In this document: in pieces, positions 26,290 through 35,017 of the stretch | Layout of the letters: each line of letters opens with the position of its first letter | How positions within the stretch are numbered: position 1 is the first letter of the stretch | Assembly: GCA_903929795.1 (NCBI GenBank) | Contig: CAIYWC010000097.1 | Location: 62,001-126,000, forward strand | DNA: 64,000 nucleotides | Direction of reading: 5' to 3' | Source of the DNA: an uncultured Myxococcales bacterium | GTDB taxonomy: Bacteria > Myxococcota_A > UBA9042 | The notes under the pieces: generated by a model | Database searches by the model: none | Told to the model about the DNA's origin: nothing | What the model saw: the letters and a program-made list of their open reading frames with translations, nothing else | Translations under genes and position numbers: made by a program

Positions 26290-27465
26290 TCAAAACGCGC
26301 TCTCGCCCGTCAGCGCGCGGCCCAGCACCAGCGTGTGGACCTCTTCGGTGCCTTCGTAGGTCAGCGTGCTCTCCAGATTCAGCGCATGGCGGATGACGCC
26401 GTACTCCACCGTGATGCCGTTGGCGCCCATCAAGGCGCGCGACGTCCGCGCGATGTCCAGCGCCATGCGGCAATTGTTGCGCTTCATCAGGCTGATCTGC
26501 ACCGCCGTGACCTTGCCCTTGTCCTTCAACCGGCCGTAGTGCACGGACAGCAGCGACGCTTTGACGATCTGGTCCGCCATGTCCGCCAGCTTGGCCTGGA
26601 TCAGCTGCTTGGCGGCGATCGGCTTGCCGAACTGGTGGCGCTCCAGCGCGTAAGTCCGCGACCGCTCCAGGCAATCGCGCGCCGCGCCGACGACGCCAAA
26701 AGCCACGCCAAAACGCGCATTTTCCAGACAGCCCAGCGGCGACTTGATGCCCTTGGCCTTGGGCAGCCGGGACGCTTCCGGGAGCCGCACGTCGTCCAGC
26801 GTGAGCGAGCCGGTGAACGACGCGCGCATCGACATCTTGTGCGGAATGTCGTGGGCGGCGAAGCCCGGCATGCCGCGCTCGACGATGAAGCCGAGCACCG
26901 AGCCGCTGTCGCCTTCGCGCGCCCAGACGACCGCGACGTCGGCGATTTGCGCGTTGGTAATCCACATTTTGGTGCCGTTGAGCAGCCAGTCCTCGCCGTC
27001 TTTCTTGCAGCGCGTGGTCATGCTCGCCGGGTCGCTGCCGGCGTTGGGCTCGGTCAGGCCAAAGCAGCCGATGACCTTGCCTTGCGCCATCTGCGGCAGC
27101 CAGCGGTTCTTTTGCTCCTCGCTGCCGTAGGCCCAGATCGCGTACATCGCCAAGCTGGTCTGCACCGAGACGAACGAGCGCAAACCGGAGTCGCAGCGCT
27201 CCACTTCGTGACAAGCCAGGCCGTAGGCGACGTTGCTGATGCCCGGGCAGCCGTAGCCGACCAGGTTGGCGCCGAGGATGCCCAGCGAGGCCATTTCCGG
27301 AATCAATTCGCGGGGGAAGTGGCCCGTCTCCCAGTTGTGGCCGATGCCGGGCATCGCGCGCTGGTCGATGAAGCGGCCGACCATGTCGCGCACGGTGCGC
27401 TCTTCCTCGGTCAAGAGGTCGTTCCAGCCGATGAGTTGGTCGATGTCCTGCAGATCGTTCGCCAT
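26290..27465 (-). CDS. gcdH: Glutaryl-CoA dehydrogenase
   Basis: A 391-residue acyl-CoA dehydrogenase. GYGCPGISNVAYGLACHEVERCDSG-type sequence, SVQTSL and the GLTEPNAGSDP flavin contact fit glutaryl-CoA dehydrogenases; the catalytic base is Glu in LTYEGTEEVHTLVLGRALTG. The enzyme oxidises and usually decarboxylates glutaryl-CoA to crotonyl-CoA, the step after pimelyl-CoA beta-oxidation in anaerobic benzoate degradation. The start ATG at 27465 gives the standard family length. It lies 28 nt after bcrD and 11 nt before the SDR gene in the same operon. A non-decarboxylating variant cannot be excluded by eye. Confidence 0.85.
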   Translation of the reverse strand: MANDLQDIDQLIGWNDLLTEEERTVRDMVGRFIDQRAMPGIGHNWETGHFPRELIPEMASLGILGANLVGYGCPGISNVAYGLACHEVERCDSGLRSFVSVQTSLAMYAIWAYGSEEQKNRWLPQMAQGKVIGCFGLTEPNAGSDPASMTTRCKKDGEDWLLNGTKMWITNAQIADVAVVWAREGDSGSVLGFIVERGMPGFAAHDIPHKMSMRASFTGSLTLDDVRLPEASRLPKAKGIKSPLGCLENARFGVAFGVVGAARDCLERSRTYALERHQFGKPIAAKQLIQAKLADMADQIVKASLLSVHYGRLKDKGKVTAVQISLMKRNNCRMALDIARTSRALMGANGITVEYGVIRHALNLESTLTYEGTEEVHTLVLGRALTGESAF

Positions 27466-27493
27466 TTTTGCACCTGTCGAAAAAATGTTTGAG

Positions 27494-28369
27494 TTACGCG
27501 GCGATGCGCGGCACCAGCACGTCGGTTCGGCCCATGCGGACCAGCTGATCGCAGCGCACCGCACCCAGCAGCGCCGCGCCGATCGCGCCCGCGAGGATGC
27601 CTTCGTCGTGGCTGCGGGCAAGCAGCGCCGCAGCCTTGCCGCCTTCCAGCGTCTCGCGCAGCGCCATGACCAGCCCAGCGTCATGCGCCAGCCCGCCGGT
27701 CAGCAGCACCACGTGCTCCGCGCCAATCGCCCGCAGCAGCCGCGCCAGCCGACCGGCAATTGACAGGTGGATGCCCTTCAAGATGTCCTGCGTGGAAATC
27801 CCGCGGCTGACCATGTTGATGACGTCCGTCTCCGCCAACACCGCGCAAATGCTGGAGACTTGCTCTGGCTTTTGCGCCTGGCAGGACAGCGTGCCCACGT
27901 CTTCCAGCGGCACGCCGAGGTAGCGCGAGATATTCTCCAGGAACTGCCCGGAACCACTGGCACATTGGCTGGTCATGCGGTGGCCGAGCACCTTGCCGCG
28001 CTCGTCAATCTTGATCGCCCGCGCATGCAGCGCGCCCACATCCAGCACCGCGCGCGCCTCCGGGTCCAGCACCAGCGCGCCGCGCGCGTGGGCGGTCATG
28101 CTGTAAAAGTGGCCGGTGCGCATCTCGACCATCTCGCCGTCGCCCGTGCTCGCTACATAGTCGAAATTCTTGGGATCCACGCCCGCCTGCTGGCATGCCG
28201 CGGCGAACGTCGCTTCCACGACTTCCACGATGTTGCGCCGGCGGATGCGCTGCACGGCGGTCGCCAGCACTTCAGGCTTGTCGCCCGCCTCGCTGCGGCA
28301 GATGGCGACCTTGACGGAGCTGGAGCCTGCGTCAATTCCGGCGGTGAGGTGTTTTTTGGACGTTGGCAT
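27494..28369 (-). CDS. bcrD: Benzoyl-CoA reductase, subunit D (ATPase/activator component)
   Basis: A 291-residue ASKHA-fold ATPase. AGIDAGSSSVKVAI is the phosphate-1 loop and LLTGGLAHDAGLV the adenosine loop. The bridging-cluster cysteine is in TSQCASGSGQFLENISRYLG (~residue 133), with SCQAQ following. With BcrA it forms the ATP-hydrolysing heterodimer holding one [4Fe-4S] cluster between subunits; it drives electrons at very low potential into BcrBC. Length matches the class I D subunits (~280). Start at MPTSKKHLTAG follows a ribosome-binding AGGAG. It lies 33 nt after bcrA. Family members also activate 2-hydroxyacyl-CoA dehydratases, but the neighbours settle the call. Confidence 0.88.
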   Translation of the reverse strand: MPTSKKHLTAGIDAGSSSVKVAICRSEAGDKPEVLATAVQRIRRRNIVEVVEATFAAACQQAGVDPKNFDYVASTGDGEMVEMRTGHFYSMTAHARGALVLDPEARAVLDVGALHARAIKIDERGKVLGHRMTSQCASGSGQFLENISRYLGVPLEDVGTLSCQAQKPEQVSSICAVLAETDVINMVSRGISTQDILKGIHLSIAGRLARLLRAIGAEHVVLLTGGLAHDAGLVMALRETLEGGKAAALLARSHDEGILAGAIGAALLGAVRCDQLVRMGRTDVLVPRIAA

Positions 28370-28402
28370 GAAAATCTCCTGAAATGACAAGCGGTTGGAT
28401 GT

Positions 28403-29800
28403 TCAGCTGCACGACGCTTCAAAAAGCGGTGCCGGACGCGAGCGCGCCGCCGTCGCCACCGCAGGCATCAGGCTCGGATGGCCGGCGTTGTAGTCGTCCA
28501 GCGCAAACATCGCGGCGCCCAGCGCGCCCATGTAGATCGAGTCCGGGTGGATGTTCAGCGTGATGTGCTCGCCGTAGTTGTCGACCACAAGCTCTTTCAA
28601 CAGCTTGGTCGCCATTGGGTTTTTGCACACGCCGCCGGTGAAAGTGAATTCGTTCTCGATGCCGCCTGAACGCGCCAGCAGCGACATCGCCCGCAGCAGG
28701 ATCGCCCGGTGCAGCCCCGCCAGGATGTCCTCGCGCGCCTGGCCCAGCGCCAGCCGCTCGCGCAGCTCTGCGCCCGCGAACACCGTGCAGGTCGAATTCA
28801 CGCGGATCATCCGCGTGGCTTTGAGCGCCAGCGGTCCCAGTTCGTGCAGGCCGAGGTTCAATTCATCAGCAATATAGCCAAGATAGCGACCACAGCCCGC
28901 CGCGCAGCGGTCGTTCATCTGAAAGGACGTCACCACGCCGTTCTGGTCCACCTGGATCGCCTTGGTGTCCTGGCCGCCGATGTCCAGCACCGAGCGCGTG
29001 CCGGGAAAAACCCGATGCGCGCCGCGGCCGTGGCACAAGATCTCCGAGCGCACGGCCTCTTTCGGGAACGGCAGCGTCTGGCGACCGTAGCCGGTGCCCG
29101 CCAGCGCCACTTCTTCCACCGGCTCGGCCGCCGCGTCGCGCGCCGCCTGGTCCAGCACCGCCCGCACCGCCGGCGACACTTTGCGGGCGACAGCCACGCG
29201 CGCCACCGCCGTCGGCAGCAGCACACCAAAATCCCGAGCCTGAACACGGGTTTCCACGTCGAGGATCGCGCGGTCAAACAGGCCGACCAGCCGCTCAAAC
29301 GGCACGTCCGCTTTGGCGCACACGCGCTCGGCGCCTTGCACGAACGCCTGACCGGCGATGTCGCGGAAGAAGTCGCTCTTGCGCTCCACGCCGCCGAGGA
29401 ACAGATCCGGCGCCGTCTGCAGCATGTCCGCGAGCAGCTCGGTCGTCGCTGCCGTGACGGAATCGCGCAGTGGGCCTGGCGACCAGATCTGCAGCAGCGC
29501 CATCACGCGCTCTTCCAGGTACGCCAGCTCGTCCAGGTACAGCTCCAGGCGAAACGCGCTCAGCAGGTCGTGTTCCAGCGCGCGGGCTTCCACGGCGTGG
29601 CCGTCGCTGCTGCGGCCCAAGGCGCGATCCAGCAAGGAAAATCGCGTGTTGGTCAGCGCTTCGTCGCGGGCAATCGCGCTGGCCACGGCATAGTTGCTGC
29701 GGCTGTTGGTGATGCCCTTGCCGACGATCTGGCCGGACTCATCCAGCATCACGGCTTTGGTTGTGGTCGACCCCAGGTCAATTCCGACGACGCATTTCAT
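28403..29800 (-). CDS. bcrA: Benzoyl-CoA reductase, subunit A (ATPase/activator component)
   Basis: A 465-residue ASKHA ATPase, the larger partner of BcrD. VVGIDLGSTTTKAVMLD is the phosphate-1 loop, LDIGGQDTKAIQVD phosphate-2, and FTGGVCKNP the adenosine loop. NDRCAAGCGRYLGYIADEL (~residue 300) holds the cluster-binding Cys. An N-terminal insert of ~200 residues relative to BcrD is characteristic of BcrA/BadF. The start ATG follows AAAGGAG at good spacing. It couples hydrolysis of two ATP to each two-electron transfer to the reductase. Encoded 19 nt after bcrB. Confidence 0.9.
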   Translation of the reverse strand: MKCVVGIDLGSTTTKAVMLDESGQIVGKGITNSRSNYAVASAIARDEALTNTRFSLLDRALGRSSDGHAVEARALEHDLLSAFRLELYLDELAYLEERVMALLQIWSPGPLRDSVTAATTELLADMLQTAPDLFLGGVERKSDFFRDIAGQAFVQGAERVCAKADVPFERLVGLFDRAILDVETRVQARDFGVLLPTAVARVAVARKVSPAVRAVLDQAARDAAAEPVEEVALAGTGYGRQTLPFPKEAVRSEILCHGRGAHRVFPGTRSVLDIGGQDTKAIQVDQNGVVTSFQMNDRCAAGCGRYLGYIADELNLGLHELGPLALKATRMIRVNSTCTVFAGAELRERLALGQAREDILAGLHRAILLRAMSLLARSGGIENEFTFTGGVCKNPMATKLLKELVVDNYGEHITLNIHPDSIYMGALGAAMFALDDYNAGHPSLMPAVATAARSRPAPLFEASCS

Positions 29801-29819
29801 GGCAGAAACTCCTTTGATT

Positions 29820-31139
29820 TCAAGCACTCACGCGCAGACGGCGGGCATCGATCATTTGGAAATAGCTCTGCAGCCGGTTCTCAATGTTGGCCTTGGAGAA
29901 GTAGCGCGGATCGACCAGATCCGACTCGATGAAGCCGCCCGGCACGCCCGTGCGCTGCTCCAGCTGCCGCAGCATCAGGAGCTGGCCAGCGGAGAACGAG
30001 TTGCACGACTTGACGCTGTTGATGAGAAAGCCGTCGGCCTCGTACTCGCGGATGTAGCGTTCCAGCAGATCCACGCGCGTCGGCAAGCCGAGGTTCGTGT
30101 AGCAGCCGAGACAATAATTCGCCATGGTTTCAAGTGGCTGCGACGAGTCGTGGCGAAAGCCGGTGTCGTACAGGCCGCCCACGCGCGTGTAGGTGCTGGC
30201 GACGACGACGGCGCCCTCCTTGGCGAACATCCGCCAAAAGTCGGGGAAACTCGTCCAGTTGGGCGGCCCTTCGACCACCAGCCGGTAGCGCTGCTCGCCC
30301 ATCAAGCCGTCGGGTGTCTGCGGGCCCTCGTTGCGCAAAATCCGCGCTTCGCACTCGCCGCGCAGCTCGCGGTAGTAGTCCACCGCATCCTGCGAGCCGC
30401 GAAAGGACGTGAAGATCGGCCCGATGTAGTACACGCCGCCAAAATAGCCGTCGATCGGCGACGGCTTGTGCTTGGCGCTCTCCCACACTTTGACGAGGTC
30501 GTCTTCCGCTTGGCGCGACAAGTCCAGGTGATACTTGAGCTTATCCATGTCCAGCTTCTTCCCGGACAGACGCTCCAGCGCCGGAATCACCTCGTCGCGC
30601 AGCTGGTTCACCACGTACTCGCGCATCTCCGGCGAGATCACGCCGTCGGGCTGGTACGGCACGTGCAGCATGACCACCGGGCACTTGTACTCTTCGCGCA
30701 ACAGCTCGAACCACTTGAGGAAAGTGAAGCAGCCGGTGTAGGAGAGCAGCAGCAGATCCGGCTCCGGCAGCTTGGTGCCGGTCGGGCCGAAATTGCCGCT
30801 CTTCAACATGCCGATGTCGCACTTGACGTAGGTGCACACGTCTTCCGAGTGGCCAGCCTTCTCCGCTTCCGCGATGTAACCAGCTGATTTTTGACGCATT
30901 CCCGACTGGAGCGCATTGATCTCCGGCAGCACCGGCAGCAGGTCCAGCGCCTGCAGCAGCTCGGTCAGGTTGCCGGGCACAAAGGTGTAGACGACCTTCT
31001 GGCCGTTCTCCTTGGCGTGCGCCAACTTCTCGTAATGGTCGGCAATCATTTGCTTTTGCCGATCCTGACTCGAATCCTTGGCGGTCGCCGGACGGAGCGA
31101 TACGGGCGGACGGTTGCGAACGGGCAAGGCGGTACTCAT
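29820..31139 (-). CDS. bcrB: Benzoyl-CoA reductase, subunit B (catalytic component)
   Basis: A 439-residue HgdB/BcrC-superfamily protein. The N-terminal ~25 residues are basic and divergent; then KQMIADHYEKLAHAKENGQK and VYTFVPGNLTELLQAL begin the conserved part. Later motifs are YVKCDIGMLKSGNFGP, SYTGCFTFLKWFELL and, near the end, GFLINSVKSCNSFSAGQLLM. Cysteines in these segments are candidates for the [4Fe-4S] ligands. With BcrC it forms the benzoyl-CoA-binding module in which the ring is reduced to cyclohexa-1,5-diene-1-carbonyl-CoA. The ATG overlaps the bcrC stop (ATGA), consistent with 1:1 assembly. Confidence 0.88.
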   Translation of the reverse strand: MSTALPVRNRPPVSLRPATAKDSSQDRQKQMIADHYEKLAHAKENGQKVVYTFVPGNLTELLQALDLLPVLPEINALQSGMRQKSAGYIAEAEKAGHSEDVCTYVKCDIGMLKSGNFGPTGTKLPEPDLLLLSYTGCFTFLKWFELLREEYKCPVVMLHVPYQPDGVISPEMREYVVNQLRDEVIPALERLSGKKLDMDKLKYHLDLSRQAEDDLVKVWESAKHKPSPIDGYFGGVYYIGPIFTSFRGSQDAVDYYRELRGECEARILRNEGPQTPDGLMGEQRYRLVVEGPPNWTSFPDFWRMFAKEGAVVVASTYTRVGGLYDTGFRHDSSQPLETMANYCLGCYTNLGLPTRVDLLERYIREYEADGFLINSVKSCNSFSAGQLLMLRQLEQRTGVPGGFIESDLVDPRYFSKANIENRLQSYFQMIDARRLRVSA

Positions 31140-32347
31140 TGGACGGTCCCCCACAGTTTGACGGAATCGGAAAAGGCCCCGGCTTGTTCGCGGATGACCT
31201 GAAATTGCCCAGTGTTTTCAGAGAACTTGAACGCGGTGAACGGCACGCCGTTGCGCTCCAGCGCGGCCTCCAGCATCGGCTGGTCGAGCAGCGCCGGGTC
31301 GCAAAAGGACGCCGCCGCGAACACGACGCCATCCGCCTTGGTCGCCTGAACTTTCTCCAGCAGCGCCGCGCCTTTTTCCGCGGTGCCGATGTAGCGCGAC
31401 GCCGTCGCCGCGCCGTACTGGATGAAGCTGTTGGCCAGCGCCTCCAGCGGATCGCTTGTCGTGTCATCGATCGCCGATTCGATATACCGCAGGCCCAGTT
31501 GCAGATCGTCGTCCACGATGTCGCAGCCAGATTTCTCCAGCGTGCGGATCAAGTCCAGCGGCGGCTGCTCGCAGAACGCGCCGACAAGCACCACCCGCAC
31601 GTTGTCGAACGGCCGCGCTGGCCGCGCCCGCACCGCATCGGCGAATTCCTCCAGCATCTGCGCGTGTTCCAGCGCCGGCATCAGCCCGCCCGCGCGCAGA
31701 AGCACGTACATGTCGGACGTCGGCAGGCGCCACGGCTCCGTGCGGCGCAGGTTGTCCAGCACGTTGATGGCCAGCCGCCGGCGGTTCTCGTGGCGGATCG
31801 CCTCGCGCAGCGCCTCGGGGTCGTACGCCTTGGCGCCGCGTTCATGCAGCTCGCGGGCAATGCGCTTGAGCTCCTGGGCGTAGAATTTGCCGCCCAAGTG
31901 CAGCGCGAAATTCTGCGGCAGGTCCAGGTAGCTCGACCAGCGATCCGGAAACAGCATCTTCCACATGCCGCCCAGGTTGCGGATCACGTCGCACAGGGAC
32001 GGAAACACCATGCCGTCCAAGCAGTTGAGATGGCCGTTCAAGCCCAGCTCGATGGTGCTGCGCGGAATGTGGCAGATGTATGACTGGAAATACGAGTCGC
32101 CGCGGATGATGTCGACTTGGTCGCCGCCGCCAAAAATCGTCACCGGCAGGCAGCCGATCGCCTCAAACAGCGGCCGCGGCACGTAAATCGGCATATAGCC
32201 GATCGCCAGGCCGCCCGGATGCGCCGCTTTCCAGCGCTGGACCGGGCCGAGGTGCAAATCGTCCATCACCGTGCGGGCTTGGTGCAGAATCTGGCTCGCG
32301 CGGTCGGCGCCCGGCAAACCCGGCGTCTGGGTCGTTGTCTCGGCCAT
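31136..32347 (-). CDS. bcrC: Benzoyl-CoA reductase, subunit C (catalytic component)
   Basis: A 403-residue HgdB-superfamily protein that pairs with BcrB. Family features run from IGYMPIYVPRPLFEAIGCLPV through FQSYICHIPRSTIELGL and LDGMVFPSLCDVIRNL to the diagnostic C-terminus SENTGQFQVIREQAGAFSD. Conserved cysteines at GCLPV, SYICHIP and PSLCD are candidate cluster ligands. The catalytic BC module takes electrons from the ATPase AD module. It starts 9 nt after the tetR gene, with a GGGGGAA ribosome-binding site before the ATG. The gene order C-B-A-D is that of the Thauera-type cluster. Confidence 0.88.
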   Translation of the reverse strand: MAETTTQTPGLPGADRASQILHQARTVMDDLHLGPVQRWKAAHPGGLAIGYMPIYVPRPLFEAIGCLPVTIFGGGDQVDIIRGDSYFQSYICHIPRSTIELGLNGHLNCLDGMVFPSLCDVIRNLGGMWKMLFPDRWSSYLDLPQNFALHLGGKFYAQELKRIARELHERGAKAYDPEALREAIRHENRRRLAINVLDNLRRTEPWRLPTSDMYVLLRAGGLMPALEHAQMLEEFADAVRARPARPFDNVRVVLVGAFCEQPPLDLIRTLEKSGCDIVDDDLQLGLRYIESAIDDTTSDPLEALANSFIQYGAATASRYIGTAEKGAALLEKVQATKADGVVFAAASFCDPALLDQPMLEAALERNGVPFTAFKFSENTGQFQVIREQAGAFSDSVKLWGTVQ

Positions 32348-32356
32348 CTGTTCCCC

Positions 32357-33061
32357 CTATTTTGTCCCGGCTTGGCGCTTGAGCAGCGAAACTTGGCGGT
32401 GTGCCAAGCCCGGCGGCAGTTCTTCCTGGCTTGGGCTCGCGGGGCAGCGCGCGACCAAACCGCACACTGCGAGGCTGTGGATGCTGCGCGCCACGTCTTC
32501 CGGCGTGCCGTGCAAGGTTGGCTCGTACCAGGCCCAGACCCAGTTGATCATGCCAAAGATGCTGTACGTCGCCCGATCCAACGCGACGGCTTCCACCGGC
32601 CCGCGCGCAGTATCCGGCGTCGCGCAGCCTTGGGCAAAGACCGCCGCCACCGCGTCCCGGCCGATGCGGAAATAGGCTTCTTTCAAGCTGCGCACCCGCT
32701 GGCGGTGCTCCGCCGGCAGCGCCGCCGCTTCGTGGATCAGCACCCGCATCACGTCGGCGTGGTCGATGAAATAGCGCACCTGATTGAAAATAAACACGTA
32801 TAGCCGCGCCGCCGCGTCGGGCGTCTCCTGGCGCGAGTCGTTTGCCGCGGCGATGAGCGTCTCAAACGCGCGGATCTGCAGTTCAGCCAGCAGCTCCTCT
32901 TTCGACGCGAAATAATTGTACAGGCTCGACACGCCAAAGCCCGTCGCCTCAGCCAGATCGCGCATGGACATGCCGTGAAACCCGCGCTCCGCAATCAGCG
33001 ACGCCGCGGCGTGCAGGATGTCCGAGCGCTGCTGCTCCAGGCGAGCTTGGCGCGGCGTCAT
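32357..33061 (-). CDS. TetR-family regulator embedded in the benzoyl-CoA operon
   Basis: A 234-residue TetR-type repressor. The helix-turn-helix is in the first ~60 residues: ILHAAASLIAERGFHGMSMRD, then IAEATGFG-like VSSLYNYFASKEELL. The C-terminal ligand domain is divergent and has a Cys-containing tail (CGLVARCPAS). Its ATG overlaps the dch stop, so it is made with the pathway enzymes. A 26-bp palindrome at the operon head (36110-36135) is a plausible operator; that would give negative autoregulation relieved by a pathway CoA thioester. The ligand is unknown. Met at 33073 is an alternative start, but 33061 gives the ATGA overlap. Confidence 0.8.
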   Translation of the reverse strand: MTPRQARLEQQRSDILHAAASLIAERGFHGMSMRDLAEATGFGVSSLYNYFASKEELLAELQIRAFETLIAAANDSRQETPDAAARLYVFIFNQVRYFIDHADVMRVLIHEAAALPAEHRQRVRSLKEAYFRIGRDAVAAVFAQGCATPDTARGPVEAVALDRATYSIFGMINWVWAWYEPTLHGTPEDVARSIHSLAVCGLVARCPASPSQEELPPGLAHRQVSLLKRQAGTK

Positions 33062-33849
33062 GCGTTCACCCACTTGGCCGGGCGGCGGGCGAGAAACGCG
33101 TCGATACCCTCATTGCCGTCGTGACTGGCAAGGATTTCGCGCAGATAGAGCGCCTCGGCGTCGGCCAGCCCGCGGTCCAGCGCAGCGAACAGGCCAGAGC
33201 CGTGGCGGATCGCCGCCGTGCCCTGACGCAGCGCAAATGCGGACGAAGGCTGGAGATTCTTGCGAAACCACGCCAGCACTTGCGCCAGCGGCGGCGTCTC
33301 GGCGTCCAGCAGCGTGACCAAGCCGTGCTGCTGCGCCTGGACCGCCGGCAGGGGCGCGCCGGTCAACAGCAGCCGCTCCGCCAGCGCGCCGCCGAGCCGC
33401 TGCGCGCCCACGGCCGCGAGCACCGGCGGCAGCACGCCCAGGCGGATCTCCGGACAGCCCAGCTGGGCGTTCGGCGTTGCGAACAGCAGGTGGCAGACCA
33501 GCACCAGCTCGAATGCGCCGCCCAGACACTGACCCTCAATCAGCGCCGCGACGGGCACCGGAAAATGGCCAAGCTGGCGAATCAGCGCGTGAAACCCCGC
33601 GAGCATCGCCGGCGCCTGCTCCTTGCGGTGCTCCTCGACGGACGCGCCAAACGAGAAATGCCCGCCCGTTCCGCGAATCACCACAAGTTTCAGGTCCTTG
33701 TCCGCCTCGGCCGCCGTCAGCTCGGCCGCCAGCGCCGCCATCATCGCTGCGTCCAGGATGTTGGCCTTGGGCCGGTTCAGCCGCAGATCCAGCACCGCGC
33801 CGTCTTCCAACCGCTCGACAACAATCAGATTTTCCGCCGTGTTGGTCAT
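33058..33849 (-). CDS. dch: Cyclohexa-1,5-diene-1-carbonyl-CoA hydratase
   Basis: A 263-residue crotonase-fold enzyme. It should add water to the dienoyl-CoA made by BcrABCD, giving 6-hydroxycyclohex-1-ene-1-carbonyl-CoA. LDLRLNRPKANILDAAMM opens the fold as in Dch-type enzymes; the oxyanion-hole segments are HFSFGASVEEH and GQCLGGAFELVL. The usual Glu pair of enoyl-CoA hydratases is only partly kept, as expected for dienoyl-CoA hydratases. It starts 7 nt after oah and overlaps tetR by 4 nt. Enoyl-CoA hydratase (BadK-like) is the alternative, but position between oah and bcr genes supports Dch. Confidence 0.82.
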   Translation of the reverse strand: MTNTAENLIVVERLEDGAVLDLRLNRPKANILDAAMMAALAAELTAAEADKDLKLVVIRGTGGHFSFGASVEEHRKEQAPAMLAGFHALIRQLGHFPVPVAALIEGQCLGGAFELVLVCHLLFATPNAQLGCPEIRLGVLPPVLAAVGAQRLGGALAERLLLTGAPLPAVQAQQHGLVTLLDAETPPLAQVLAWFRKNLQPSSAFALRQGTAAIRHGSGLFAALDRGLADAEALYLREILASHDGNEGIDAFLARRPAKWVNA

Positions 33850-33856
33850 GAAATCC

Positions 33857-35002
33857 TCACGCGACCGCGTGGCCGTCTTGGCTCGCGCGATCCGCATCCA
33901 TCCCGCGCCGCGCCGACGGCGGCAGGATTTCGCGCACCAGCGCCGCGTCAAACCGCGCGCCTTCCGCAAGCCGCTGCCGCAACAGGACAAAATCGATCTC
34001 GCGCTCGTTGCGGTCGCCGTAGTGGAACGCCGGAAAGCCCGCCGCCGCTTCCGTGTTCATGTTCAGCGCCAGCCAGGAGCGGTTGGTCTCGGAATTCGCG
34101 TACCAGTGTTCCAGCTTCTTTTTCCGCAGGCTTTCCAAGGTCTTGCGCGAGCAATCCGGGAAGGTGTACAGCAGCTTGGTCACGTAGGTGTCCACCAGCG
34201 CGTCCAGCTGGCTCAGGTCCACCGTGCACGTCGCCGCCACCGCTTTGGCTTCCGCCAGCGCCGCACCGGTCTTGCTCTCGCCCAGCGCCGGGCGGCCAAA
34301 CGCGTCCAGCTCGCGATCGGTCACGACCAGCGGGTTGGCGATGAACGAACCGTCGGGCAGCTTGTGCACCGGCACGATGTCGTTCACAAGCCCGAGCCGC
34401 AGCGCCTTGTGCGCGGACATCGGCTCGCACAACACCAGCGATTCTGCAGCCTTGGAATAGCCGACGTACAAGTGCAGGAAATCCGTGGAGCCACCGTCCG
34501 GCGCCGAGCCGTGCACCGGGCCCGCCTGGCCAAAGCGCGCGTGGTCGCCGCTGACGGAGAAATCGCACGCCATGCCGATCTCCTGGCCGCCGCCGATGCG
34601 CATGCCGTTGACGCGGCAGATGACCGGCTTGTCGCACAGCAAGATCGCCGTCACCATGTCATTGAAAAGACGCATGTATTGCGCGTATTCCAGCGGCCGG
34701 TTGCTGTAGTAGCTGGCGTATTCCGCGGTGTTGCCGCCGGTGCAGAACGCCTTGCTGCCGACCGCCGTGAAGACGACCGCGACGGCTTTGCGGTCCGCGC
34801 TGGCCCGCCGACAGCCGAGAATGACCTCCTTGACCGCCTCAGTTGTATAGGAATTCAGCTGCTTTTCATTGTTCAGCGCGATCCACACCTGGTGCAAGCC
34901 AGCGACCGGCTGACCGTCGCGGCCCTTGACCGGCTTTTCTTCGTAGCCAATGTGGCGAAATTGCAGGTTGCCGACGAGTTCGTGATTAATAAGCGTTGTC
35001 AT
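33857..35002 (-). CDS. oah: 6-Oxocyclohex-1-ene-1-carbonyl-CoA hydrolase
   Basis: A 381-residue crotonase-superfamily ring hydrolase (Oah/BamA). It hydrates and cleaves the 6-oxo ring to 3-hydroxypimelyl-CoA. Length and motifs are distinctive: IWIALNNEKQLNSYTTE-like sequence, AFCTGGNTAEYASYYSNRP and INGMRIGGGQEIGMACD-like NGMRIGGGQE, then FGQAGPVHGSAPDGGSTDFL, which is far longer and more conserved than in ordinary enoyl-CoA hydratases. Oah/BamA is a marker of anaerobic ring degradation by either class of benzoyl-CoA reductase. It starts 15 nt after had. Confidence 0.92.
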   Translation of the reverse strand: MTTLINHELVGNLQFRHIGYEEKPVKGRDGQPVAGLHQVWIALNNEKQLNSYTTEAVKEVILGCRRASADRKAVAVVFTAVGSKAFCTGGNTAEYASYYSNRPLEYAQYMRLFNDMVTAILLCDKPVICRVNGMRIGGGQEIGMACDFSVSGDHARFGQAGPVHGSAPDGGSTDFLHLYVGYSKAAESLVLCEPMSAHKALRLGLVNDIVPVHKLPDGSFIANPLVVTDRELDAFGRPALGESKTGAALAEAKAVAATCTVDLSQLDALVDTYVTKLLYTFPDCSRKTLESLRKKKLEHWYANSETNRSWLALNMNTEAAAGFPAFHYGDRNEREIDFVLLRQRLAEGARFDAALVREILPPSARRGMDADRASQDGHAVA

Positions 35003-35017
35003 GAGGTTATCTCCTTG

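Noticed and set aside
27494..32347. Alternative reading of bcrCBAD as a 2-hydroxyacyl-CoA dehydratase with its activator
   Set aside because: Two different ATPase subunits, the BcrC-type C-terminus and co-located dch, had and oah fit benzoyl-CoA reductase; dehydratases have one homodimeric activator.
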